Part shown: in pieces, positions 42,945 through 51,028 of the stretch
Numbering within the stretch: the stretch's first letter is position 1
Layout: every line of letters starts with the position of its first letter
Assembly: GCF_026241095.1 (NCBI RefSeq)
Contig: NZ_JAPFGB010000001.1
Span: 62,001-126,000 of the forward strand
From: Saccharopolyspora sp. NFXS83
Lineage (GTDB): Bacteria; Actinomycetota; Actinomycetes; Mycobacteriales; Pseudonocardiaceae
Direction of reading: 5' to 3'
DNA length: 64,000 nt
The notes under the pieces: model-generated
Databases searched by the model: none
The model's input: the letters and a program-made list of their open reading frames with translations, nothing else
What the model was told of the DNA's origin: nothing
Made by a program: the position numbers and the translations under genes

Positions 42945-44546
42945 GTGGTCTCCGACCGGCCAGACGGCAGTTTCCCCAGTGCGTCCGACTCGACGCTTCC
43001 CACCGATCCGTTCGAGCAGGACGTGCCGCACGAGGAGTGCGGTGTTTTCGGCGTGTGGGCGCCTGGCGAGGAAGTCGCCAAGCTCTCCTTCTACGGCCTG
43101 TTCGCACTCCAGCACCGCGGCCAGGAAGCCGCGGGCATCGCCGTCGGCGACGGCTCGCAGGTCTTGGTCTACAAGGACCTCGGCCTGGTCAGCCAGGTGT
43201 TCGACGAGCAGGTGCTCGCTTCGCTGCGCGGCCACGTCGCCGTCGGCCACAACCGCTACTCCACGACCGGCGGCGCGAGCTGGGAGAACGCCCAGCCCAC
43301 GTTCCGCACCACGGTCTCCGGCCGCGGCCTCGCGCTGGGCCACAACGGCAACCTGGTGAACACCGCCGAGCTCATGGAGCGGATCGTCGCCGAAGGCGTG
43401 GACACGGTGTCCGCGAACAGCTCCTCGCCCGCCTCCGCGTGCGAACGCGCCACCACCGACTCCGACCTGGTGTGCGCACTGCTGGCCGCGCACGCCGCGG
43501 ACAAGGGCATCGAACAGGCCGCGATGGAGCTGTTCCCCACCGTCCAAGGCGCCTTCTCGATGGTGTTCTCCGACGAGACGACGCTGTACGCGGCCCGCGA
43601 CCCGCAAGGCGTCCGCCCGCTCGTGCTGGGCCGCCTGGAACGCGGGTGGGTCGTGGCCAGTGAGACGGCCGCGCTGGACATCGTCGGCGCCTCCTTCGTG
43701 CGCGAGGTCGAACCGGGCGAGCTGCTCGCGATCGACGAGGACGGCCTGCGGTCGCAGCACTTCGCGCACCCGAAGCCGAAGGGCTGCATCTTCGAGTACG
43801 TCTACCTGGCCCGTCCGGACACCACGATCTCCGGTCGGTCCGTCAACAGCACACGCGTGGAGATCGGGCGCAAGCTGGCTCGCGAGCACCCGGTGGACGC
43901 CGACCTGGTCATCCCGGTGCCGGAATCCGGCACGCCCGCCGCGATCGGCTACGCGCAGGGCTCCGGCATCGACTACGGCAACGGCCTGGTGAAGAACTCC
44001 TACGTGGGGCGCACCTTCATCCAGCCTTCGCAGACCATCCGCCAGCTCGGCATCCGGCTCAAGCTCAACCCGCTGCGCGAGGTCATCCGCGGCAAGCGGC
44101 TCGTCGTCGTCGACGACTCGATCGTGCGCGGCAACACGCAGCGCGCCCTGGTGCGGATGCTCCGCGAGGCAGGCGCCATCGAGGTGCACGTGCGGATCGC
44201 GTCACCGCCGGTGAAGTGGCCCTGCTTCTACGGCATCGACTTCGCCTCCCGCGCGGAGCTGATCGCCAACGGCACCGACACCGACGGCATCCGCCGCTCC
44301 ATCGGGGCCGACTCGCTCGGCTACGTATCGCTGGACGGGCTGATCTCGGCCACGGAGCAGCCGCGCACCCGGTTGTGCGCCGCCTGCTTCGACGGGCATT
44401 ACCCGATCCCGCTGCCCGAGGAGGCCCAGCTCGGCAAGTACCTGCTCGAAGGCGTGTCCGACACCGCGGAGAAGGGCGTCGCCGGTCCCGCGGAACCGGT
44501 GCTGCCCAGCGGTTACGGCGGCGCCGACGCGCTGCGCAGGCCCTGA
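42945..44546 (+). CDS. purF: Amidophosphoribosyltransferase
   Basis: This 533-residue enzyme catalyses the committed step of purine synthesis: PRPP plus glutamine gives phosphoribosylamine. A 31-residue propeptide must be cleaved to expose Cys 32 (E-E-C-G-V-F-G) as the N-terminal nucleophile. The PRPP motif V-V-V-D-D-S-I-V-R-G-N-T is present. Cys residues in C-F-Y-G-I-D-F and C-A-A-C-F could bind a 4Fe-4S cluster, as in the Bacillus-type enzyme. GTG 42945 has GGGAG upstream. purM follows after 255 bases. Confidence 0.95.
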   Translation: MVSDRPDGSFPSASDSTLPTDPFEQDVPHEECGVFGVWAPGEEVAKLSFYGLFALQHRGQEAAGIAVGDGSQVLVYKDLGLVSQVFDEQVLASLRGHVAVGHNRYSTTGGASWENAQPTFRTTVSGRGLALGHNGNLVNTAELMERIVAEGVDTVSANSSSPASACERATTDSDLVCALLAAHAADKGIEQAAMELFPTVQGAFSMVFSDETTLYAARDPQGVRPLVLGRLERGWVVASETAALDIVGASFVREVEPGELLAIDEDGLRSQHFAHPKPKGCIFEYVYLARPDTTISGRSVNSTRVEIGRKLAREHPVDADLVIPVPESGTPAAIGYAQGSGIDYGNGLVKNSYVGRTFIQPSQTIRQLGIRLKLNPLREVIRGKRLVVVDDSIVRGNTQRALVRMLREAGAIEVHVRIASPPVKWPCFYGIDFASRAELIANGTDTDGIRRSIGADSLGYVSLDGLISATEQPRTRLCAACFDGHYPIPLPEEAQLGKYLLEGVSDTAEKGVAGPAEPVLPSGYGGADALRRP

Positions 44547-44801
44547 CCGCACGCGGCGGCGGTCCGGATCCGGGCCGCTCGGGCGCCGCGTAGCGTGATG
44601 CCGCCGTCCGCCCGCTCGCACCGGCAGGGACGGGGAATCCGCACCGGCCGGAGCGGGATTCGGCGGGTGCGCCTGTGGTAGGCAAGGGGCGGTGGTCGTT
44701 GTGGGATGCCCCACATCGCCCGCGTGGGCCGGGAGGCCCGCCACGACCGGGGCTCCCGCGAGCCCGCCAACAGCAAACGCACATCAGATGTGGAGTCAGT
44801 C

Positions 44802-45914
44802 GTGTCCGAAGACCTGCTCGCAGGGGCGAAAGCCGCCGAAGCGGAGAAGGCCACCTACGCGAACGCGGGGGTGAGCATCGAAGCCGGCGATGAGGCCGTG
44901 CAGCAGATGCTGCCCTGGGCGAAGCGGGCGAGCAGGCCGGAAGTGCTGGGTTCGCTCGGCGGCTTCGCCGGCCTGTTCCAGTTGAAGCTGGACCGGTGGA
45001 CCGAGCCGGTGCTGGCCTCCTCCACCGACGGCGTCGGCACCAAGCTCGCGGTGGCCCAGGCGCTCGACAAGCACGACACCGTCGGCATCGACCTGGTCGC
45101 GATGGTCGTCGACGACCTCGTGGTCTCCGGGGCGGAGCCGCTGTTCCTGCAGGACTACATCGCCGTCGGCAAGGTCGTCCCGGAGCGGATCGCGGACCTG
45201 GTCAAGGGCGTGGCCGAAGGCTGCGTGCAGGCCGGTTGCGCGCTGCTGGGCGGGGAGACCGCCGAGCACCCCGGCATGATGGCGCCCGGCGAGTACGACA
45301 TCTCCGCGACCGGTGTCGGCGTCGTCGAGGCTGGCGCGATGCTCGGCCCGGACAAGGTCCGGCCCGGCGACGTGGTGATCGGAATGGGCTCGTCCGGCCT
45401 GCACTCGAACGGCTATTCGCTGGCCCGGCACGTGCTGCTGGAACTGGCCCGGATGCCGCTCACGGGGCACGTGGAGGAGTTCGGCCGCACGCTCGGCGAG
45501 CAGCTGCTGGAGCCGACGCGGATCTACGCCAAGGACTGCCTGGCGCTCGCCGCTGAGACCGCGGTGCGGACGTTCGCGCACGTCACCGGCGGTGGCCTGG
45601 CCGCGAACCTGGCGCGGGTCGTCCCGGCGGGCCTGACCGCGGTGCTGGACCGCGGCACCTGGACCCCGGACCCGGTGTTCCGCCTCATCGCGCAGCGCGG
45701 CCGGGTCGAGACCGAGGAGATGGAGCGCACCTTCAACATGGGCGTCGGCATGGTCGCCGTCGTCACCGCCGAGGACGTGGACCGGGCGCTGGCGGTGCTC
45801 ACCGCGCGGCACGTGCCCGCGTGGGTGCTGGGCGAGGTCGCGAAGCAGCCGACGGTGGAGGACGCCGCCGAGGACCAGCGCGTGGTCGTGCGGGGCAACC
45901 ACCCGAGGTTCTGA
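44802..45914 (+). CDS. purM: Phosphoribosylformylglycinamidine cyclo-ligase (AIR synthetase)
   Basis: This 370-residue enzyme closes FGAM to AIR with ATP. Hallmarks are Y-A-N-A-G-V-S-I-E-A-G-D, S-S-T-D-G-V-G-T-K-L, V-D-D-L-V-V-S-G-A-E-P-L-F, L-L-G-G-E-T-A-E-H-P and H-V-T-G-G-G-L. GTG 44802 has GGAG seven bases upstream; an in-frame ATG 96 bases earlier would add a non-conserved leader. A TGTGGG/CCCACA hairpin stands in the leader at 44700-44715. Confidence 0.95.
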   Translation: MSEDLLAGAKAAEAEKATYANAGVSIEAGDEAVQQMLPWAKRASRPEVLGSLGGFAGLFQLKLDRWTEPVLASSTDGVGTKLAVAQALDKHDTVGIDLVAMVVDDLVVSGAEPLFLQDYIAVGKVVPERIADLVKGVAEGCVQAGCALLGGETAEHPGMMAPGEYDISATGVGVVEAGAMLGPDKVRPGDVVIGMGSSGLHSNGYSLARHVLLELARMPLTGHVEEFGRTLGEQLLEPTRIYAKDCLALAAETAVRTFAHVTGGGLAANLARVVPAGLTAVLDRGTWTPDPVFRLIAQRGRVETEEMERTFNMGVGMVAVVTAEDVDRALAVLTARHVPAWVLGEVAKQPTVEDAAEDQRVVVRGNHPRF

Positions 45915-45926
45915 GCTCCTGATCGA

Positions 45927-45966
45927 CGAGAGGGCCGCGACCGGCTGACCGGTCGCGGCCCTCTCG
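45927..45966. terminator. Perfect 18-bp hairpin after purM
   Basis: CGAGAGGGCCGCGACCGG pairs with its exact complement around CTGA. It starts 12 bases after the purM stop, and the next gene runs in the same direction, so it serves purM. Confidence 0.8.
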
Positions 45967-46039
45967 CGTCGGCGGAATGCGGTGCTGCCCGGCAGGTGTT
46001 GTGGTCGGCGAAGACCGACCGCGAGCAAGGGGAGCCGCC

Positions 46040-46516
46040 ATGACCGACCACCACGAACACGGGTCGCGCTCGGGGCCGGGCGGCGCGTCGTGGGCCGTGG
46101 CGATCTCGGCGACGCTGCACTGCCTGACGGGCTGCGCGATCGGCGAGGTCCTCGGCATGATCATCGGAACCTCGCTGGGCCTGCACAACGCGGGCACCGT
46201 GGTCCTCGCGGTGGTCCTCGCGTTCGCCTTCGGCTACGCGCTGACGATGCGCGGCGTGCTGCGCACCGGAGTGGGCCTGGCCGCCGCGTTCCGCGTGGCG
46301 CTCGCCGCCGACACGGTGTCCATCCTCGTGATGGAGGTCGTGGACAACGTGGTGATGGTCGTGGTCCCCGGCGCGATGGACGCGGGCGCGGGCAGCGCGC
46401 TGTTCTGGGGCTCGCTGGCGTTCTCGCTGGCCGTCGCGTTCGTGCTGACGGTGCCGGTGAACAAGTGGCTCATCGCCCGCGGCAAGGGCCACGCCGTGGT
46501 GCACGGGCAGCACTGA
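46040..46516 (+). CDS. DUF4396 membrane protein
   Basis: This 158-residue protein has an N-terminal His/Ser/Gly-rich tail and about four hydrophobic helices. The first helix contains the family signature A-T-L-H-C-L-T-G-C-A-I-G-E, in which two Cys and a His could bind copper or another metal. ATG 46040 has GGGGAG upstream. Cellular role unknown. Confidence 0.83.
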   Translation: MTDHHEHGSRSGPGGASWAVAISATLHCLTGCAIGEVLGMIIGTSLGLHNAGTVVLAVVLAFAFGYALTMRGVLRTGVGLAAAFRVALAADTVSILVMEVVDNVVMVVVPGAMDAGAGSALFWGSLAFSLAVAFVLTVPVNKWLIARGKGHAVVHGQH

Positions 46517-46530
46517 CCGCCTGTCGTCGA

Positions 46531-46603
46531 ACGCGTTCTGCTTCGCGGGTCGGGTGGCGGAACCTCGCGGGAGCGCCGCTGGTCACCGCTCAGCGGCTCC
46601 GCC
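46531..46603 (+). repeat. Dispersed intergenic repeat, copy B
   Basis: It carries CGCGTTCTGC, GGTCGGGTGGCGGAAC and AGCGGCTCCGCC in that order, as in copy A on the opposite strand at 17482-17549. Here a further 26 bases separate the second and third blocks. It begins 15 bases after the DUF4396 stop. Confidence 0.65.
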
Positions 46604-46865
46604 CGGCAAGACGACGATCAAGGATGCGGCTCACCTGGAACGGCAAGACCGGCGGCAGGCTCCGAGCGGGCGCGGCGAAGAAATCCGAGCCGCGGGGAAT
46701 TCCGGGCAGGGCCCGTCCGTTGTACGGATTGGTCGGTGTGCGCGTGCCCCCGGGCTCCATCACGAGCCTGCAGGGAATACCGTTCGGCTGGAGCCCTGCA
46801 GCGCCACCCGCCGAGAGGCGGCCCGCACACCGGCCCTTTACTTGTTCCCACCCTGGTCCAGGCGC

Positions 46866-46896
46866 GAAAAAAGTGCGCCGGGATGACCGGCGCACT
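46866..46896 (-). terminator. Intrinsic terminator with T-run on the minus strand
   Basis: AGTGCGCCGG (46872-46881) pairs perfectly with CCGGCGCACT (46887-46896) around GATGA. Six A residues precede it on the plus strand, so a leftward transcript meets the hairpin and then six U residues. The nearest leftward gene is DUF3073, ending at 47151. GATTTT on the other side may allow rightward termination too. Confidence 0.7.
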
Positions 46897-47150
46897 GATT
46901 TTCGCTTCACCGGGCGCGCATGGCGATCACGCGCCCGTTCCGGCCGCCGGCATCACTCGCTGATGCCCGACACACGGCCTGTTCCGCCCGGTCGGCGCAC
47001 ATCAACGATGCGCACCGGCCGGGCGATCTCGACAGGACCACCAGCTCGTGCTTCTCGCCCACGGAACGACACCGGGAACGCTACGACGGCTACCGGCGAC
47101 ACAGAGCACCGAGTGGACGAACAAGCCGTCCACCCGGTGTGTACGTGCCG

Positions 47151-47330
47151 TCAACGCCGGTAGTCGTCGTACCCGTCGTCGTATGTGTCGTCGCGGTCCT
47201 CCTCGGACCATTCGCCAGGCGGTTCCGTGGACAGCTCCCGCTGCAATGCATCGACGTCCATGGTGGGCGAGCTGTACTTCAGCTCGCGGGCCACCTTCGT
47301 CTGCTTGGCCTTAGCCCGGCCGCGCCCCAT
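47151..47330 (-). CDS. DUF3073 protein
   Basis: This 59-residue protein starts M-G-R-G-R-A-K-A-K-Q-T-K-V-A-R-E-L-K-Y, has Y-S-S-P-T-M-D and an acidic Asp/Tyr-rich end. It is the conserved actinobacterial family that stands next to purM (Rv0810c in M. tuberculosis). The basic head and acidic tail suggest nucleic acid or ribosome association, but function is unknown. ATG 47330 is where homology begins. Confidence 0.9.
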   Translation of the reverse strand: MGRGRAKAKQTKVARELKYSSPTMDVDALQRELSTEPPGEWSEEDRDDTYDDGYDDYRR

Positions 47331-47583
47331 GGCTCGACCCCCTCGCGCAGGGTGTGCGGGGCGGCCAGGGGAACGGCGGCCCCGCATGATCTCGACAACT
47401 TTTCCTGTAACTACCGTACCGTGCCGATGCGGTTCTACGCGACGTGGTCTCGTGGAGAGCTTCCGTGTCGCGCGTGACCTTCCCCCTAGATCGCGAATCG
47501 GCGGTCCGCGATCATCGTGTCGTGGCTCGCCGTGGAACGCGGGCAGCCGAAGACACCATCGGGGCGCATGGCACGATACTCGC

Positions 47584-48462
47584 GTGCCAGAACCGTTCGT
47601 CGCCTACCTGAGGGTTTACGAACCCCTGTCGTCGATCGATTCCCCGCTGCGCGAGCGGCTCGCCGCCACCCTGGAGCAGGGCGCGCTGGAACCGACCGTC
47701 GCGGCGACCAGGGAACAGGACCAGTGGCTGCGCACCCAGGTGACGGCCCCGCCGAAGCTGCTGCCGGGCGAAGCCGCCGACGGCACCGCCGAGCACTCCG
47801 GCGACGTCCTCACCCTCGACCCCGAGTCAGTGCCGAGCGGTCCCGCCGCCACGGTCGGCCCCGGCCCGCTGGTGTGCCCGCTCGATCTGCGCGGCCGGTC
47901 CGCGGCGGCGCTCGTCGGGTTCCTCGGCGCGGCGGAGGTGCCGCTGCGCTCGGCGGTGGTGTCGCTGCCGGTGGAGAAGGCGAAGAACCAGGCCAGCGCC
48001 GTGGTCAGCGAGCTCGCGGAGAACGCGGTGCACGTGCTGTCGTCGACCTGGACGGTGCCGCTGCCGTGGTTCGTGCTCGTCGACCCTGCGGAGCGGGTGA
48101 CCGAGGACGAGGACGGCAAGCGGCGGGTCTGCTGGCGGGTCGCGATGGCCGATGCGCGGCGCCGCGTGGCGCGGGCGCACACGGTCGCGCGGGACTCCAT
48201 CGGCGACGGCGGGCCGACCAAGATCCTCCGGGAGACCGGGCGCTGGCTGGAGCGGTTCCACCCGCACTCCGCGGTCGAGCTCGACTACGGCGGCCTGGTG
48301 CAGATGATGAGCCGCAGCGACCTCGACGCCGACACCTCGGCCGAGGACGTGCACGCGATCATCGACGCGATGGAGTCCGGCGACAACGTCGAAGTCGGCG
48401 AGCGCTACGAGGCGCTGCGCGACTTCTGGTCCGAGTTCGCCGCCCACGAGCGGTACAACTGA
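47584..48462 (+). CDS. Conserved actinobacterial hypothetical protein
   Basis: This 292-residue soluble protein starts P-E-P-F-V-A-Y-L-R-V-Y-E-P-L. It has P-L-D-L-R-G-R-S-A-A-A-L near the middle and a C-terminal half with R-V-C-W-R-V-A-M-A-D-A-R-R-R-V-A-R and L-D-Y-G-G-L-V. No catalytic motif is visible. GTG 47584 is chosen because conserved-looking sequence starts there. It converges on a methyltransferase 32 bases away. I know similar proteins only as hypothetical. Confidence 0.72.
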   Translation: MPEPFVAYLRVYEPLSSIDSPLRERLAATLEQGALEPTVAATREQDQWLRTQVTAPPKLLPGEAADGTAEHSGDVLTLDPESVPSGPAATVGPGPLVCPLDLRGRSAAALVGFLGAAEVPLRSAVVSLPVEKAKNQASAVVSELAENAVHVLSSTWTVPLPWFVLVDPAERVTEDEDGKRRVCWRVAMADARRRVARAHTVARDSIGDGGPTKILRETGRWLERFHPHSAVELDYGGLVQMMSRSDLDADTSAEDVHAIIDAMESGDNVEVGERYEALRDFWSEFAAHERYN

Positions 48463-48494
48463 GCCAGCCCGAGCACGAGATCGCCGCGCGACGT

Positions 48495-49298
48495 TCACCG
48501 GCGGCAGCGGACCTCGCCGTTGAGGACCGCGAACCAGGCCGAGTCCGAGTGCGTCCACTCGCGCCAGGCACCGCTCAAGCGCTCCAGTTCCGCACGGGTG
48601 GCCAGGCCCCGGTTCAGCGCCTGCTCGGCGAAGGCGGAGTCCAGGACGCGGTCCGCCCACAGGCCGCCCCACCACTCGCGTTCGGCGGGCGTGGCGAAGC
48701 ACCAGGCCGTGGCGGTGGCGTCCACGTCGCCGAAGCCGTCGAACCCGGCGTCCCGCGCCCAGCCGAGCAGTCGCCGCCCGGCGTCCGGTTCGGCGTCGTT
48801 GCCGCGCGCCACCCGGTGGTAGAGGTCGAGCCAGTCGGTGAGCGCGGGCAGCTCCGGGTACCAGGTCATCGCGGCGTAGTCGGCGTCCCTGGCGGCGACG
48901 ATCCCGCCGGGCCGGCACACCCGCCGCATCTCGCGCAGCGCGGCGACGGGGTCGGTGAGGTGCTGCAGCACCTGGTGGGCGTGCACCACGTCGAACGAGC
49001 CGTCCGCGAACGGCAGCGCGTACACGTCGGCGACCTGGAACGTCGCGTTCGCGGGCGAGTCCGCCGCGGCCTGCTCGACGATCCCGGCGGCGTTGTCGAC
49101 GCCGGTGACGTGGCCGGGGGCGACGCGGTCGGCGAAGTCGTGGGTGATCGTGCCCGGCCCGCATCCCACGTCGAGCACGGTCGTGCCCGGCAGCAGGTCG
49201 TCGAGCAGGTAGGCGGCGGAGTTCTCCGTGGTCCGCCACCGGTGCGAGCGCAGCACGCTCTCCTGGTGGCCGTGCGTGTACACGTCTCCGTGCGCCAT
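48495..49298 (-). CDS. Class I SAM-dependent methyltransferase
   Basis: This 267-residue protein has motif I V-L-D-V-G-C-G-P-G-T, acidic loop T-G-V-D-N, motif IV F-D-V-V-H-A-H-Q-V-L-Q-H and a following R-P-G-G motif. The UbiE/Methyltransf_11 class looks like this. ATG 49298 opens the conserved H-G-H-Q-E-S-V-L-R-S-H-R-W-R-T start. The substrate is not evident; it stands alone. Confidence 0.87.
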   Translation of the reverse strand: MAHGDVYTHGHQESVLRSHRWRTTENSAAYLLDDLLPGTTVLDVGCGPGTITHDFADRVAPGHVTGVDNAAGIVEQAAADSPANATFQVADVYALPFADGSFDVVHAHQVLQHLTDPVAALREMRRVCRPGGIVAARDADYAAMTWYPELPALTDWLDLYHRVARGNDAEPDAGRRLLGWARDAGFDGFGDVDATATAWCFATPAEREWWGGLWADRVLDSAFAEQALNRGLATRAELERLSGAWREWTHSDSAWFAVLNGEVRCRR

Positions 49299-49399
49299 CC
49301 GGGCTCCCGGCTAGTGGGACGGAAATTCCGGAATCTGAGCCTACGGCGGCGTGCGACCAGCAACAAGCCCTCGTAGCGCGGCGGGTTCGCCCGCCGAGC

Positions 49400-50362
49400 T
49401 CAGGCGCTCAGCACGCCGGGGATCACGCGCAGGACGCCGACCTGCCGCTCCCCGCCGAGCAGCGGCTGCTCGGCGATGTCCTTCACGCGCCCGCCGGTGA
49501 CGTCCACGCCGAAGGCGCGCAGCACCTCGACCGCCACCGGCCCCCTGGCGCGGGAGGCGCCGTCGCTGATCTTGACCGCCGCCGCCCGGCCGTCGGGCAG
49601 CGCGAGTGCGAGCACGCCCTCCGCGCCGATCTTCGAGAGCAGCCCGGGCACCGCGGTCATCAGCTCGGTGTCGTCCCGGTCGGTACCGGCGACCAGCCAC
49701 GGATGGGCCCGCATGGCGTCCGCGACCCGCCCGGCCGCGCCGCCCGCGGTGACCATGCCGCGGAACAGCCGTGCCAGCCCGGTCAGCGAGATCGCGAACA
49801 GCGGCGCCCCACAACCGTCCACAGTGGCTGTTTCGATCGATTCCCCGGCGAGCTCGGCGATCGTCTCCCTGGCGCCCAGCTGCAGCGGATGCTCCGGATC
49901 CAGGTAGTCCGCGACGGGCCAGCCGAGCTGCACGCACGTGGCCAGCATCGCCGCGTGCTTGCCCGAGCAGTTCATCGCGAGCCTGCGCCCGCCGGTGCCG
50001 TCCGCCAGCCACCGCTGCCGCGTCGGCTCGTGCATCGGCTGGTCCGGCGGGCAGCGCAGCGCGTCCTCGCCCAAGCCGTGCCGCGCCAAGACCGCCGCGG
50101 CCCGCTCGAGGTGGCCGGGTTCCCCGTTGTGCGAGGCCGCGCCCAGCGCCAGGTCGGCGTCGTCGGGGAGTTCCAGGCCGGCGCGCAGCATCGCGAGCGC
50201 CTGCGCGGGTTTCACCGTGGAGCGCGGGAACATCGGAGCGGTCACGTCCCCGACGGAGCGCAGCACCGAGCCGTCGGAATCCAGCAGCACCGCCGAACCG
50301 AAGTGCACGCCTTCGCGCAGCCCGCCTCGCACCAGCTCGACGAGTGGAGCGGGAGCGTTCAC
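49400..50362 (-). CDS. L-asparaginase II family protein
   Basis: This 320-residue protein belongs to the thermolabile asparaginase family of Rhizobium etli type, unrelated to E. coli asparaginases. It has R-S-T-V-K-P-A-Q for the SxxK motif, S-H-N-G-E-P-G-H, N-C-S-G-K-H-A-A-M with the second catalytic Ser-Lys pair, and D-G-C-G-A-P with a Cys implicated in zinc binding. It hydrolyses asparagine to aspartate and ammonia. Its GTG overlaps the RsiG stop (GTGA). Confidence 0.87.
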   Translation of the reverse strand: MNAPAPLVELVRGGLREGVHFGSAVLLDSDGSVLRSVGDVTAPMFPRSTVKPAQALAMLRAGLELPDDADLALGAASHNGEPGHLERAAAVLARHGLGEDALRCPPDQPMHEPTRQRWLADGTGGRRLAMNCSGKHAAMLATCVQLGWPVADYLDPEHPLQLGARETIAELAGESIETATVDGCGAPLFAISLTGLARLFRGMVTAGGAAGRVADAMRAHPWLVAGTDRDDTELMTAVPGLLSKIGAEGVLALALPDGRAAAVKISDGASRARGPVAVEVLRAFGVDVTGGRVKDIAEQPLLGGERQVGVLRVIPGVLSA

Positions 50363-50919
50363 GGACGGTCCCGCTCGGCGGCCAGCAGGTCGTCCACGGA
50401 CGCCGCGCCTTCCCGGTAGCGGCGGGCGATCTCGGCGTTGAACAGGTCCACCACCGCCTGCACCTCGCGGCGGCGCTGCGAGACCGAGTCCTCCTCCGAG
50501 GTGTAGGCCGCGAGCGCGGTGCTCAACTTGGCGTCGACCAACGACATCACGTTCGACAGGTCCACGTCCGACACCAGCGCCTCCACGTGCCTGCGGTGCG
50601 CCTCGGCCCGCGACGGCTCGGTGGTCTGGTAGCGGCCGGAACCCGTGGCCGGGCCGACGGCGTTGTCGGACAGGATGTTCACCAGCTGCTCCACGACCGA
50701 CGCGGAGCCGTTCTCGGAGCGCCTGCGCTGCTCGGCGCGCACGATGTCGATCCGCGCGTGCAGCATCCGGCGCAGGTAGGACAGGTCCGTTTCCTCCTGA
50801 GCGGCTTCATCGCGCAGTCCGCGGACCTCGCCTAGTCCGAGCTCTTCGATCCCGTCGGCGTACTCCGGGTCCAGGACCCGGTCGATCCGGCGGCGCCCAC
50901 CGGGGCGGACTTCGATCAC
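50359..50919 (-). CDS. rsiG: RsiG-like c-di-GMP-responsive anti-sigma factor
   Basis: This 186-residue helical protein matches RsiG, which in Streptomyces binds c-di-GMP and holds the sporulation sigma factor WhiG. RsiG carries E(X)3S(X)2R(X)3Q(X)3D in two antiparallel helices. Here EDSVSQRRREVQAVVD fits the motif exactly. The other copy, EETDLSYLRRMLHARID, has His in place of Gln. The conserved L-G-L-G-E-V-R head is present. GTG 50919 is the start. Coupling to an asparaginase gene by GTGA overlap is odd functionally but may be conserved. WhiG itself is not in the window. Confidence 0.82.
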   Translation of the reverse strand: MIEVRPGGRRRIDRVLDPEYADGIEELGLGEVRGLRDEAAQEETDLSYLRRMLHARIDIVRAEQRRRSENGSASVVEQLVNILSDNAVGPATGSGRYQTTEPSRAEAHRRHVEALVSDVDLSNVMSLVDAKLSTALAAYTSEEDSVSQRRREVQAVVDLFNAEIARRYREGAASVDDLLAAERDRP

Positions 50920-51028
50920 GTGCCCATCCTCCGTCGATCGTGCCCACCGGCACTCGATGCCCTGGCGGCATCGTCACGGCCGGCGCGGCTGGTGCGTCCA
51001 GTGTGCATGTCCTGCAAGTGCTCCCGCA

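Larger units (their letters stand above)
46517..47150. other. Gene-free region of about 630 bases
   Basis: It contains repeat copy B (46531-46603), a nested inverted repeat (GGGCTCC near 46751 with GGAGCCC near 46790, enclosing CTGCAGGG/CCCTGCAG) and the terminator at 46866-46896. No open frame looks protein-like and no tRNA is present. The part 46897-47150 is probably the long 3' region of the DUF3073 transcript. Confidence 0.45.
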
